Assembly (NCBI RefSeq): GCF_004664715.2
Contig: NC_051070.1
Location: forward strand, 41,132,456-41,196,455
Source of the DNA: Peromyscus leucopus
Taxonomy: Eukaryota > Chordata > Mammalia > Rodentia > Cricetidae
DNA length: 64,000 nucleotides
Direction: 5' to 3'
The translations under genes and the position numbers were made by a program. Shown piece by piece: positions 35,577-48,419 of the stretch. A model generated the notes under the pieces. It did no database searches. It saw nothing but the letters and a program-made list of their open reading frames with translations, and was not told the origin of the DNA. Every line of letters starts with the position of its first letter. Positions within the stretch are counted from its first letter, which is position 1.

Positions 35577-36289
35577 GTGTAATAATGGGGGTATAAATAT
35601 GATTATAGATATGAGGAAATTTATATGAGTCAAGCAAAATGAAGGAGATATAAGAAAACCACTTGGTAACCTATTATCTGGAAACCAAATTTGAAAGGTA
35701 AATGATACTTTAAGTCATATATAGCATCATACTGGTCCTAGAAACAATGTGTTCACTAGACACAAAGTCCAAAGGCTAAGAATGGACCTTGTTGAACATG
35801 GAGTCTCCAGAGATCCAAACCTTTGTTACTCACCAGAAGTTTTTGATAAGACCCCGTTGTTATATATACTGTATACATAAGATGCTAGATATAGATACCA
35901 CACAAAGAAGATGGAAGTAGGCTGAAAGATTTCAGACTGCTGGCTGCCTCTCATGGTAGTAGATGGTACTATGAAGGCTGCTTGAGGTAACAGCATTAAA
36001 TATCTAATCCAGCTGTGAATTCTAAAAATTAAAATGCCTGCTTCCTAGGCAAGATGCACCATTGGTGCAAGGTCAATGTGGTTGTTACTTAAACAACCAA
36101 CCATTCCCTAACTGGACTGAGGGCTTGCTCTGTGATACATAAGCCATGCCTACCTAGTACTGTAAAGTTGGCACAGAACCCATGACTTATGAAGTTGTAG
36201 GACATGTGAGAAATCTAAGATGGTACTTAGGTAAATTGACATAGCTTCTAACCACCTCCTAAATATCTGTTTATACCCAGATACAAAAG
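35574..36289. other. unassigned, possibly old repeat material
   Basis: The segment 35990-36280 (ACCATTGGTGCAAGGTCAAT, CCATGCCTACC, CCATGACTTATGAAG) seems like rodent interspersed repeat sequence, but I cannot name or delimit it. Confidence 0.35.
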
Positions 36290-36295
36290 ATGATT

Positions 36296-36693
36296 TGTAG
36301 CTAGAGTTTTCCTGCCTAACACACAGTCAGGACAAATCTCTCTCACCCACCAGTCCCACAGACACTCAGACCCAACCAAGCAAACACACAGAGACTTATA
36401 TTGCTTACAAACTGGATGGCCATGGCAGGCTACTTGCTAACTGTTTTTATATCTTAATTTAACCCATTTCTATTAATCTATAAGTTGCCAGGTGGCTCCT
36501 GGCTTACCTGTGTCTTAACATGTTGCTTCTTATCATGGCAGCTGCCAGTGTCTCTCGGACTCAGCCTTCCACTTCCCAGAATTCTCCTCTTTCCTTGTCC
36601 CACCTATACTTCCTGCCTGGCTACTGGCCAATCAGTGTTCTATTTATTAACCAATCAAAGCAACACATTAAACATACAGAACATTCCACAGCA
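36296..36693 (+). mobile_element. solo LTR, ERV2/ERVK-like
   Basis: 398 bp, TGTAGCTAGAGTTTTCCTGC ... ACATTCCACAGCA. Flanks ATGATT (36290-36295) and CTGATC (36694-36699) agree at the central four positions, consistent with a decayed 6-bp duplication. Same family as 26819-27191, and as 3696-4039 in the opposite orientation. Contains two CCAAT motifs near its right end. Confidence 0.85.
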
Positions 36694-36879
36694 CTGATCT
36701 CAGTATTAGACACAGAAACCCCTCCTTATTGCAAACAGAGGGAAATACAATGACACATGGCTGTACAAGATGTTTAGAATAAAGGACAATTTAGTGCTCA
36801 GCCTTAGGAAAGACATTTACTCTACAAACTAAGGTTTGGGAAATATTGTGGGAAAAGATGGCAAAAAGAATGTAAGAAA

Positions 36880-37390
36880 AAAATGACTGGATTCCCAGAA
36901 CTCAGTCTGGAGCCTGGCCATGGATCGCCACATCTGCTCATATATGGATTCTGTGGGCGGGGACATCGAAAACGTGCACAGTTGACCAGCCACACTGGTG
37001 GAAACTCATGAACTGTGGACCAATAGCTGTGGAGCCCTCATGGGACTGGACTAGGCACTCTGGCTATGGGAGACAGTTGTTTGTCTCGAACTGTTTTGGG
37101 GACACCCAGGCAGGGGGATTGGGATCCATCCCTGGTGCATGGGCAGGCTTTTGGGGGCCTAGTGCCTAAGGTATGACACCTTGCACAGCCTTGGTGCAGC
37201 AGGCAGGAGCTTGGACCTGTCTCGGCTGAGTGTGCCAGGCTCTGCTGACTCCACATGAGAGACCTTGATTTGGAAAATGTGGGGATGGGAGGTGGCTTGG
37301 GAGGAAAGACTGGGGGGTGGGAGAAGGTGGGATCTGTGATTGGTATGTAGACTGAGTGGAGAATTTCTTAATAAAAATGAAAAAAAAAAA
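36880..37390 (+). mobile_element. 5'-truncated L1 3' end with target duplication
   Basis: Plus-strand L1 3' UTR: CCATCCCTGGTGCATGGGCA at 37126, a G-rich stretch near 37270-37330, the terminal GATCTGTGATTGGTATGTAG and a short A-tail. GAATGTAAGAAA occurs at 36868-36879 and 37391-37402. Only about 510 bp was inserted and no ORF2 is included. Confidence 0.92.
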
Positions 37391-37674
37391 GAATGTAAGA
37401 AATGGACAATGAGAAGAGAGACCTTCTTCTTAGCACAACTTGGGCATGGGAACCATGAACTAACAGTAGCCACGAATACTGACCTGGGTTCACAAAATTG
37501 GGTCTAACTAATAATCAAGTACATAGAGGAAATGGACTCATGGGTCCTTGCCATTAATTGCTGAAGTATTAGCAACCAATAGCCTCTGGGAAATAAGGAG
37601 TGATAATATACATTTGAACACTCATTGGTGGTCCCACCAAGCTCTCAGTTAATTCCAATCTAAGAGTCACACAG

Positions 37675-38433
37675 TTCATGTGTTTCCGTTCATTTGGCTA
37701 TTTGTCCCTGTGCTTTATCCAACCTTGGTTTCAACAATTCTTGCTCATATAAACCCTCCTCTTTCTCACTAATTAGATTTCTTGAGCTCCACCCAGGGCC
37801 TAGCTGTGGATCTCTGCACCCAGATCCCTCATTTGTTGCATGGGGTTTCTAGCATGACAGTAAGGGTGTTTGGCCATCCCATTACCAAAGTAGATCAGTT
37901 CAGGCTGTCTCTCGACCATTCCCAGCAGTCTATTGTGGGGTATCTTTGTGGATTTCTGTGGGCCTCTCTAGCACTTTGTTTCTTCCTATTATCATGTGGT
38001 CTTCATTTACCATGGTCTCCTATTCTTTGTTCTCCCTCTCTGTTCTTGATCCAGCTGGGATCTCCTGCCCCCACAGGCTCTCTTCCCTCGACCCTCGCCC
38101 TTCATTACCCCCACTCATCTCCAGGCTGTTCATGTAGATCTCATCCATTTCTCTGTCATTGGGTGATCCCCATGTCTTTCTTGGGGTCCTGTTTTCCAGG
38201 AAGCCTCCCTGGTGATGTGAATAGAAGTCTAGTCATCCTTGTTCCACATCTAGTATCCTCCTATGAGTGAGTACATACCATGTTTGTCTTTCTGAGTCTG
38301 GGTTACCTCACTCAGGATGATTTTTTCTAGATCCATCCATTTGCCTGCAAACCTCATGATGTGATTGTTTTTCTCTGCTGAGTAGTATTCCATTGTGTAT
38401 ATGTACCACATTTTATTTATCCATTCTTCTGAG
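37675..38433 (-). mobile_element. inverted 5' segment of an L1 (ORF2 C-terminus and proximal 3' UTR)
   Basis: On the minus strand the frame contains EEWINKMWYIYTMEYYSAEK and ends KHGMYSLIGGY then TAG (stop at 38250-38252), the C-terminus of L1 ORF2. Proximal 3' UTR follows to about 37675. The next segment (38434-38815) is distal 3' UTR on the opposite strand, so this is the inverted half of one insertion. The left flank AAGAGTCACACAG (37662-37674) resembles AAGAGCCACATAG (38817-38829). Confidence 0.88.
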
Positions 38434-38815
38434 GGGCCCCCAACTGGATCAGGCCCTCTGAATGGGTGAGACAGTTGATTGGCTTGATCTGTTTGGGAGG
38501 CATCCAGGCAGTGGGACCGGGTCCTGTGCTCATTGCATGAGTTGGCTGTTTGAAACCTGGGGCTTATGCAGGGACGCTTTGCTTGGCCAGGGAGGAGGGG
38601 ACTGGACCTGCCTGGACTGAGTCTACCAGGTTGACTTGGGCGAGGCTTTGCCCTGGAGGAGGTGGGAATGAGGAGTAGGCTGGGGGAAAGGGGAGGGAGG
38701 CAGGATGGGGGAGAACAAGGAATCCGTGGATGATATGTAGAACTGAATGGTATTGTAAAATAAAATAAAATTAAAAAGAAAAAATAAAAAATAAAATGAT
38801 GTAAAGTAATAAAAA
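38434..38815 (+). mobile_element. distal L1 3' UTR and tail of the same insertion
   Basis: Plus-strand 3' UTR with GGCATCCAGGCAGTGGGACC, a G/A-rich tract (38650-38720), GATATGTAGAACTGAATGG and an AAAATAAAATAAA tail. The junction with the inverted half is near 38433, within CTGAGGGGCCCCC. Confidence 0.88.
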
Positions 38816-38829
38816 AAAGAGCCACATAG

Positions 38830-40137
38830 ACAGCCCTAGCTAAACACTGTAAGACATTAAACACAACCAAAATTAGTAAAAGTTTAGGGCAAACAGTTAT
38901 AGGTAGGAGGAATCAGGCTCATAGAAATAACAGGGAAATGAGGAGGGGTGACCAGAATATACCACATATATGTATGAAATGGCAATGGATTATAATTTCC
39001 TAATAGTCTCTGAAATGCTTTCTTTTTAATACCAGCTGGTCTAGCCATTGACAACTACAAACATCACACTATAGAACTGGCTCTAGATATTCAGTCCTGT
39101 GTGCAGGTTTTTATTCCTTGTATTTGATTTAATCTAGCAAACACGGTTTTGCTGATTATTGAAAACATGAATAGAATACATAGTAGAGAAAATGTATGCA
39201 CATACTCAATAAGAAAGTCTTGGAGACAAAGGTAGGCCTATATTTGAGTACCTGCCACTCTCTTCATACAACATTTCATTGAGTACTAATTACACCAAAT
39301 TTATAGTAGTGAATTCATTTTTTTCTTTTCTGTATTTCCACAAACTCTCATAATATTGAACTGTGAATCGTTTCCTTTACTATATGTGATAGTATTGTAA
39401 AATATATTGGTTTTGTTAAACTGTCTTATTTTCAGTTTTTACATAGTTCCCAATGTTTTTTAAGATAAATCTTGCTATACTAAGTAAACATGCCTCTTTT
39501 GAGCAAAATTATTTATTTAAAATTTAAGCATTGAAGAAGAATGTATTTCTAAGAGACAGTACTTAACAATTTTCTAACGTGCATTAAAGATTACAAAGAT
39601 TGTTTATAATTGATTATGTTCCCATTAACATTGGATGTCAGTTTTATTGTCCCATAGCCTGCCAATCTGATAAGTAAAATAAGTATATCAATTTTATGCT
39701 TACCTAAAGCCTAAGGAATAGATATTGAATATGTAATTCTCTTGTTACTGGAAAGTCATAATATCTTTTTGTGAAGTATACTCTGATATTTTAGTACTGT
39801 GTGCTGATCACAGCAAATGTTTATTTAGCTTTTTGTTGTTGTTGTTGTTGTTTTCTTTAGTCTGAACCAAATGACAAGACAAGGGGTTACAAAGAGAAAA
39901 GTCCTACTGCATGGACATCTACCTAGCCAAAAATCATATGTAAATGCATTTACCTTTGCTGAGTTCAAAATAAAAGTGTCTGTTTTTTTTTTAAATGAAA
40001 GTGTCTAACTGACACTAATATCAGATATCAAAGTGTATGTTCCTTTCATACTCTCAGCAGCAAAGCAAATCAGAAAAACACCAACAAATATAATGTTTGT
40101 GGATTTTGTTTAAAATGTCTTTAAATCACCATTAAGC
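38830..40137. other. AT-rich, nothing recognised
   Basis: Contains a short (TTG)n at 39833-39853. No coding or repeat family is recognised. Confidence 0.5.
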
Positions 40138-40146
40138 CCCTCTGAG

Positions 40147-40322
40147 GCCAGGCAGTGGTGGCACACACCTTTAATCCCAGCACTCGGGAGGCAGAGCCAG
40201 GCGGATCTCTGTGAGTTCAAGGCCAGCCTGGACTACCAAGTGAGTTCCAGGAACACAGCACAAAGCTACACACAGAGAAACCCTGTCTCAAAAAACCAAA
40301 AAAAAAAAAAAAAAAAAAAAAA
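40147..40322 (+). mobile_element. B1 SINE with 9-bp target duplication
   Basis: GGCCAGGCAGTGGTGGCACA to CCCTGTCTCAAAAAACC and a tail of about 25 A. CCCTCTGAG at 40138-40146 and 40323-40331. Internal block is altered to GGAACACAGCACAAAGCTAC, with an extra CA in ACACACAGAG. Confidence 0.94.
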
Positions 40323-40331
40323 CCCTCTGAG

Positions 40332-42969
40332 AAGAAACACATTAATGAAGATGTAATGTTTGTTTAAGGGAAGTGGTCAAACATGCACTGTGGAGCAAAA
40401 TTCTAGCTCAGGGGTAAAACAATACCAGACTGCTAACTTTAGCATCTGCAATTTCTTCAGAAGTTTCATAGGCAGAATGAAATGCATTATTTTTCCAGTT
40501 GTAATTTTTGTAATGATTAAGTATCTTTGGTACTGTATTGAGTTTAGAATCACAGTAATGAATAATGATTGTGGTCCTTGAAAGATGTGTGTGTGTGTAT
40601 ACAAATTTGTATCTGTATATCTCTGTGTATCTGGCACTATGGTTTCACAACAGTATAACTTTTTAGTCTATACAATTACATTAAATCGAAAACCTTCTGT
40701 TTCACACATAAAATTGAAAAGTTACCTATTTAATGAACCATGTTGGAATATAAAATTTCTCTTCTTCTAGCTATAATGCTTTTAAATTTCCTTTCTAAAA
40801 TAAGAAAAATCATAAAAGAAGCCATGAGAAAAGGTTAGTGCTATTGATGGAAATGGCCCTGAGAATGAGTACTTCTAAATTTAACTGTGTGAGAAATCAA
40901 ACACAATGTATGTAAAAGACAGAAAGCATAGTAAACAATTCTAAAATAACAAATGTTTAATGTACAGTTTATGAGGTCAAAAATGTTAATATTTCTAGCT
41001 TTACACTTCATAAACACTAAGACATACATATTAAATATTATTTATGATTTGGGACCTTCTAAAATGAGGAACATGAAATGTTTTTATTTGGTCATATTTA
41101 GTGTGAAAGCAACTGCAGTTTACAAAATAACTGATTTTTAAAAGAAAATACATTAATAATTCTTATGTTATTGGCACATATTACTTAATACTGTTCTTTC
41201 AAGAATACCAAATCTGATGCAGTTCCTAACCAATGAGAAACACTTAGAAATTTTAAGTCATTTAAAGGAGAAAACATAAAATCATTGGTTATATCATGGA
41301 TATCTAAATATCACAATAATTTTGTGTTTAATTGGGATGTACATTGTTATATATCAGATAATATTTTATTGGTGTGTAATAAAATAGCAAGTTTATAATA
41401 TATTAAATAGGTTACTCTCATGAAAAATATATAAATATAATAAAACCAAATCTACTAAACTATAAATATTGCTAAGAAATTTCTTTAAAAAATAGGAGGA
41501 ATATGCATTGTTTAGGAACAGAGACTATAGTTTTTATTAATAAATTTTCCTATGACAATTTAATATATGTTCATAGGTCATTCTGGTTACTTTGCATAGT
41601 ATCCTTTCTCACTCCTGTCAGCTCCATTTCATACTTACAAATCACTTTCCCATATCTATTCATTTATTTTCTTTTAGTGTCCCTGAGAGTTTAAGTAGAG
41701 CCATCTATGTGATCCTAAGTTTGGAAGTCACCATCAAAGCCTTGGGTTTTTTGGAGATTAGCTTTATACAAATTATCTATAGATTTTATATTATTAGAGT
41801 AAAATATAGAAGGTCATTTTGAATCTAGAATTTGGCAAGCTAGAAATATTTTTTATATCATTGTAAGTAATCTAGACTAGACCAAAAAACTGTGAAAACA
41901 AATTTAAAATATTTAAGTCATTTGAATCCAACAGTTACAACAAATATTAAAATATTACATTATTCAGTATAACAAAATTTTCAAAAATATTTTCAGTAAT
42001 ATTATTTATGCTTATAAAATTTTGATATAATAATTATGAAATACATTTGGAATAGAAAAGTGAAGTATGTTTTGCTAAACAGCTATGTGTCATACAGAAT
42101 AAAAGAAAGACATGTTAACCAATATTTTATATCTTGTATAAAATTGCATCTTAATCTTGCAATGCATAAAATAATCTAAATACAGAGGAAAGCCCTTTAT
42201 TTTGTAAAGGAAATCACAGTAGAGATCTCTTTGTATTTAACTGAAACTTAAAGAACTGAGAGTATAATTATTACCTATACACTGTGGTCAATGAATGTCT
42301 ATGCAATCCAGTGTTTATAGTGTAATGCAATAGAATGTCCCAATGGGATGAAAAATAGGCCAGCTGTGATTTTTGCTGTAATCCCTCTGTCCCTGACATT
42401 AGCCACAGAACTCAATGAATAAATCTTAATTCATTTTTAATGCTTGATGTTAAAAGTGCTTAAGTTGATTAAATTGTACCATCAGCTGTATAATAAATTA
42501 TGTACAAACATATTTTCTTTGATTTAAGATTCATTTAAAATATTGTCTGTTTTGTCAAATGTTCATAATTTCCTCTTTCTCACTTATCTTTACACCAAAG
42601 CTGTACTAGGCATCTCTTTCCAGTTATTAGTTACATACACAGGAAATTTTAGTTCCTTTTATTAAGTTTAATTTTTTTCTTTATTGAAGTGAGAAATCAT
42701 TATATAGATGTAAAAATAGTTTAAGGCTTAGCAAGGTGCTTGATACATCATAATACTCAATATTTTATTGGGAAGTAGTCATGTTATTTTAAAAAATATA
42801 TTTTCTTGATTTTCATTTTTTTTCTCTATACTTTTGGTAAGAATTTTCATTAAAATATATTCTCTATTTTCTTCAAGACCAGTATTATTAATATAATATT
42901 TTTATTGGTCTAATATACAAAGTTTTAGTCTTTAGTACTCTCTTGGTAGAATGCAGAAGGCTCTGCTGT
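40332..42969. other. long AT-rich interval, nothing recognised
   Basis: 2.6 kb of very AT-rich unassigned sequence with short chance open frames only. Confidence 0.5.
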
Positions 42970-43310
42970 CCGATGTTATCATCCATCCCTGGTGCATGGG
43001 CAGGCTTTTGGGAATACGGTGCCTGTGGTGTGATGCCTTGCACAGTCTTGGTGCAGTGGGAAGGGCTTGGACCTGCCTATGCTCAGTGTGCTGGGCTCTG
43101 CTGATTCCCCATGGGAGACCTCGATTTGGGAGATGTGGGGATATGGGGTTGCTTGGGAGAGAGGCTGGGGTGTGGGAGGAGGGAGGAGATGGGATCTGTG
43201 GGTGGTATGTAATGATATAGAAAAAAAATTATATTAATAAATGTAAAAAAAAACCCAAAACAAAACAAAGTAGAAAATTTCTTAATAAAGAAAAATGAAA
43301 AAAAAAAGAT
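42970..43310 (+). mobile_element. truncated L1 3' end with two successive tails
   Basis: L1 3' UTR (CCATCCCTGGTGCATGGGCA near 42982) with a G-rich tract and GGGATCTGTGGGTGGTATGT. A first A-tail ends near 43265. A second L1-like terminal segment (GTAGAAAATTTCTTAATAAA, compare 37352-37372) then ends in another A-run at 43299-43308. No clear target duplication was found. Confidence 0.8.
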
Positions 43311-43808
43311 TGTGAAATGATACAAGTCTGCATTAGGAACAAGTGTGAAGACATCATGGCATTTACAATCACAGACTGAGAATTGCATTGTGAAATAATG
43401 AAAAGGCAGTGGTCTAGTGCTTAGGTCTCTTTTATGAGAACATGAATTGACCAGTTATCAATGAGATACGGTTTACCTCCCCCAGTTTATTGAAGGAGCA
43501 GTAACTTGCATTATTTCATTCAAAATTGCAACATGCCCATGAGAAAAAGAAAGAAAGATCACACATAACTAGAAATCTTGATAAAATTAAAAATAGTTTG
43601 TATGTGGAAAAATATCTGTACATTGTGTACCAAAAATTTACAGAAATCTAAATATATAAGATTTAAAACATAATAAATGCAGACATCAGAAAATAAGTGA
43701 TGAACATCAACTCATATGAATACCGTAAATCTAATAAAATGGGCTCTTTTATAAAATATACAATAGTTAGTCAATTAAAATTATTTATTTTTGAAGAAGG
43801 ACTATAGT
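43311..43808. other. AT-rich, nothing recognised
   Basis: Unassigned sequence. Confidence 0.5.
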
Positions 43809-43980
43809 TGATAATTTTCCTGTGTCCTGCCCAGTCTGCAGCTGCTCAGACCCGAGTAAACATACAGAGGTTTATTTTAATTAAAACTGTTCAGCCATTA
43901 GCTCAGACCTACCACTGAATAGCTCTAACACTAAAACTGAACCCATTATTGTTAATCTATATGTTGCCACGTGTTTTGTA
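43809..43980 (+). mobile_element. LTR left part, plus orientation (arm 1 of an inverted pair)
   Basis: TGATAATTTTCCTGTGTCCT followed by CTGCTCAGACCCGAGTAAAC and TTAATTAAAACTGTTCAGCC matches the left half of the LTR at 26819-27191, up to GTTGCCACGTG. It stops where the opposite-strand copy begins. Confidence 0.82.
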
Positions 43981-44246
43981 GTAAGAGAGACAGCAAGAAG
44001 GCAAGGGGAGATGCCAGCTAGCTGTCCAAGATATAACATGTAATGGGATGCAAGTAAAGCCACAGAACATGTGACAAAATATAAATTAACAAAAATTGAC
44101 TGAATTTAAGTGTAAGAGCTAGTCAGTAGAAAACCTGAGCTAATGGCCAGTTTTAACTAATATAAGCCTCTGTGTGTTTACTTGGGTCTGAGTGGCTGTG
44201 GACCAGGTGGGACACACAGACAGACAGACATACACACACGACGAGT

Positions 44247-44292
<46 letters not shown>

Positions 44293-44332
44293 AAACACAA
44301 ACAAAACAAAACAAAAAAACCCTCTAGCTACA
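43981..44332 (-). mobile_element. LTR left part, minus orientation (arm 2), containing (CA)n
   Basis: Reverse complement begins TGTAGCTAGAGGG (44332 leftwards) and continues through CCACTCAGACCCAAGTAAAC and GAGGCTTATATTAGTTAAAA, to GCATCTCCCCTTGCCTTC. It extends further into the LTR than arm 1. A (CA)n at 44248-44284 and AC-rich sequence to 44318 have expanded near the terminus. Confidence 0.82.
44248..44284. repeat. (CA)n microsatellite inside the LTR
   Basis: About 18 CA units, followed by ACAAACACAAAC-type variants to about 44318. Confidence 0.95.
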
Positions 44333-45595
44333 AAGGACCTTCAAACCACAGAAGAAGATTTCATACTGGAAAATGACAATAAAACTAAACACAGATGTAT
44401 AGTCAGCTATAATTTACAACAGTGACTTTGACTCTCTTTTCTGGGAAATCCAGCAGTGTAGAATGTAATTTAAGGATCAGAACAAAATACAACCATTGAG
44501 ATGAAAACATGTCTTCATTCAGTATTTCAAGACAAGAAACAAAGTTGGCATAGTATCTTTCTGAAACACATCACATTTCTCCATTTGGGGAGGAAGCTGT
44601 CCAGTTAGAATGAAGGAGACAAATCATTGGTGACTTGACTCATCAATGCATGTTCTCTTACAGAAACAAACACATGATGACAAATATTGTCCATCTCCCC
44701 CATGGGATAAGTAAACATTACTATCACATAGTCAGCCTCTGGAAAGGGAAAGTGGGTTAGTAAATGGGCTCAAAGGTTTATATGTGGGCAAATCCACCTC
44801 TAATTATTCAGTTGGGCCTATTTTTTTTAGAAACCTATGCTGTATTTTCTATTAGTATTAATATTACTTTCACTTACAGTTAGCATCCAAAATAAAGTTT
44901 TCATTGTGACATCATCATGCATCATTATGCTTTGTACTCCCCATGTACTCTGCTGTTCCTTTCCTGCCTAGTCCCTCCTCGACTGCAAAAAAAATCTTAC
45001 CTTTCACCTCCTCTTCCCTCCTTCAGACTTCTTCCTGCTCTCTGACAATCTCCTTAAATACAAAAATTCTTAATATTAAATATGTTATTATATATGTTCT
45101 CCATATATCCTACTTTGCTGATTCAGATTTAATTAGGGAAATAATCTGCTAACCTGGGGATCATCATGTCCCACAGCATGAATGGCAGAATGGCATAACC
45201 CCAGATATATTGATAATCTGTGGTTAGGAAGAATGAGGATTATCATTCAAAAGTCATACTTCTTAAGTGCAGAATACACTAAGGAGGCAAGCTACCCTTT
45301 TTAGGGCCTTAAAATTACACAGTGGCATAGCTATGTATTAAAACTCCCAACTTACTGGCCAACAAATTGAGTTTCTAATTTTCTCTTAATATTTGGTTGT
45401 CAGTGGCCTATGATTCTGTCAGGTCCTCAACACTGTCTCTAGTCTTTTCTTTTATTGCTTGTTTCTTTTATTTCAGGATTTATTCTGTAAAATGATCTTC
45501 AAAAGATGATGTTTTAGAATTGCCTGATGTATATCTATATGGAAAAAGAAGTAAAATTTACTATATACAGTTAATTACTTTAACTCACTAAACCT
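44333..45595. other. no feature recognised
   Basis: Unassigned AT-rich sequence. A short open frame at 44943-45152 has no motif. Confidence 0.5.
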
Positions 45596-45775
45596 TTCAG
45601 TGGACAAATTGCTTGTTGCCAAGCCTGAGGACTTGATTCTGATCCTCTTAACACAGAGAAGAAAAAAAGAATCAACTCCCACAAAACATCCTCTAATTTC
45701 TGTGTGTGTGCCATGCCATGCAAGCACACATGCACAACAAGCACACACAAACACATATGCAAAATAAATAAGTAG
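45596..45775 (+). mobile_element. RSINE/B4-type SINE
   Basis: TTGCTTGTTGCCAAGCCTGA, GGACTTGATTCTGATCC, GAATCAACTCCCACAAAACA and CCTCTAATTTCTGTGTG, then a CA-rich stretch and AATAAATAAG-type tail. The plan is that of rodent RSINE1/B4 elements in the forward direction. Confidence 0.82.
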
Positions 45776-48419
45776 ATATAAAAATACTTAAAATTAAAAT
45801 AAAGTATAAGCAGATAGTTAAAATTAATTACAAAAGTGTTTACAATGCATTTATTTCATGCAATATTATTGAATTATGTTTTCACATGTATGGTGATTCA
45901 AAGAGTGTGTTCATATTTCCTAAATCAAATAAAAGATCTGTATTCATATTATCAATGTTCAACCTGAAAAAATTTAATTTTAAATTAATATTTGCCCCAA
46001 AGTGCCCATCATTATGGATGAATCATTACCATTAATAGCTCTACAATGTTCCATCTTTCTAGATGTCCATCTTTCTGCAAAACTCATTTCTTACCTTCTA
46101 AATCAGATTCATCCACAGTTGGCCACAATTGTCTTTCATTTCTCTTAATATGTTCAATAGTCATTTTAGTGACAAATCACAAAAAAACACCATAAATAGT
46201 AATAAAATCTTAAACATAATTTGTCATGCTTTCAATGAAACATTTTGAGAAAAAGAAACAGATGCCAATGAAGAATTGATTTCACCTGTCAGTGGTACCT
46301 GTGGGATGATTGGTACTGATGCTGCCCATACATGCATGATGATATCACTAATCCCAGTCCTCATTAAAAATCCAAAACCAAGGTAAAAGGATTTGAATAA
46401 AAGAAGGTCAGTGAAGGACTCAACCTGAATTTACCTCATTTTAAATATGCACTTGCTTATCAAGTGATATTTTGCTAATTATTTTTTAAGAAATCTAAAA
46501 TAGAAATAATTAAACATATTAGTTTTCTTGTAGATTATTATATTAATTTTTAATATTTTGTTATACTAAATATTATAAAATTATGTATAATAGTAGAATT
46601 TCAAGAAATGGATAATAATTATACGTAAAGTATTAAACCATTCCTAGAAACTAAAACTGAGTGTAGTTTACTCAAAAGAAAATGCCTTTTTAAATTACTC
46701 ATGAATACTAATTTTGTGTTTGTTCAGGTTGACTACATCTATGTCAAATAGCATTTGATTTATTATTTTATTAATATTTAGTAGGTATTCAGAGATTTCA
46801 TTTTGTTATAAATTGTCTTTCTGAGTAAAGGTATTATTATTGATGCCAATATCATTCTTGAGCCATAAACAATTAATCAGGGTAACTTCAAGTTCATTAA
46901 TATATCAATATTGTTTAATACTGGGAAAGACATTGGTTTTACTAAAATATAATAACCAAGAATTAAGTTTTTCATATTATTGTGTATACTTACATCCAAA
47001 GAGACTGCTCTTAATGTTTGAATGTAGGCACGACTGCTACTGAGTCAGGTCCAGTTCAGCATGACTATGATGGACTATTCCTTACACTTATTTAATTTAT
47101 TCTTTTCTTTTTGTGGTCTAATGTGGAGTCTGTGATTGTAAGAATAATGTCAGCACAGTGGATAATTAAGACTTAAATCAAAGTGTCATATACAATCAGC
47201 AAATCTTTATGGAGGATGGTTTTTACTAACAAATTTAGATTATCAGTGTTGTGGAAAGACAGGTAATGAGATTTCCTGCATGTCTTCCTGCAGATATATC
47301 AATGGCCAAGGGAAAAATGGGGTGCATCATAAGAAAGTAAATTATTTTGAGTTTACAATGAAGAGATGAGTATTTCTTATTTGAAACAGAAATGATTTTT
47401 AAAATTTCATTAACAATTTTTGTAAAAATATTGCAAATAAAAAACACACATTATTAAGCACACCAATAATCTGTGTATCTCAGTTAAATTCTGTGCAGTT
47501 TATATTTACTATTTTCATAATGAGAAACTTCACATTAAGTTATGTATTTTTAAATCACTGGGTAATAAAACACACAGAAATTCCTTAGGGAATCTCTGCA
47601 ATTTTGGTAACTCTAGGTCTATATGTTTGCTTCCACTCATTACAAGAATCACTGCAAAGGAAAAGCACTTTCAAAAAGATTATATCAGTATTCTTAACAG
47701 TTAATAAATTTCCTCTTTTTGTTTTCTTATATTCCTTTTAATCAAACTTAAATTGAAATAATAAAGGTTCCTACACAGAAAGTAGTAATAAATCTAACTC
47801 TTTACTTAGTTCTGATTGGCATCAAAAATAGAGTGTTCAGAAAGTAAATTGTTAGAATTTTATTTTATCTTTTCTAATTGGAACTTTTATTTACTCTTCT
47901 CAAAACTTGAGCTCTATGTAGAGTAGAATATTTCCCTATAACAAAACATTGTGTCTTTACATTGGGATACTGAGTGAAATCCAGCTTTTTGCCTGATCAC
48001 TACTCTTACAAGTAACACTATGGAAATTTCAGCATTAGTGGTAAGTGTGGATCATTATGTTCTTCATAATAGATTATAAAGCATCCCTGTGAATTATAAC
48101 ATTATCAAAAGCTAGTCATTTCTTGTTTTGGTAAGGGTTAGAGCAATTATTTATTTTCTCAGCAGTGTGATTTTTAGGTTCAAAGTATTTTCAGGGTTAC
48201 CACAGTTCTCATCTAAATGTAAATAGAAGTGTCTGCAAGCTGGAAGGAATGGGATTTTACTAAAATTATCCTTTTATTCACAATGTATATTTTCTGTTTT
48301 CTAAAGTAGAAAATAATTATCTTTCACAATAAAAATTTTCCAAGTTGTATCTAAGACAAATTACCTATAAATATTTTAATTCATTTCTGTTTTAAGGAAA
48401 GGTTAAAATAGAAGTTGAC
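45776..48419. other. long AT-rich interval, nothing recognised
   Basis: About 2.6 kb of unassigned sequence. Open frames at 46840-47043 and 47235-47447 have no motif. Confidence 0.5.

Noticed and set aside
37782..38270. 162-codon plus-strand open frame with hydrophobic segments
   Set aside because: It is the antisense of an inverted L1 3' UTR and ORF2 end.
38250..38870. 206-codon minus-strand open frame, longest in the window
   Set aside because: Fusion by chance across the L1 inversion junction: the last 60 or so codons are real L1 ORF2, the rest is antisense 3' UTR and tail.
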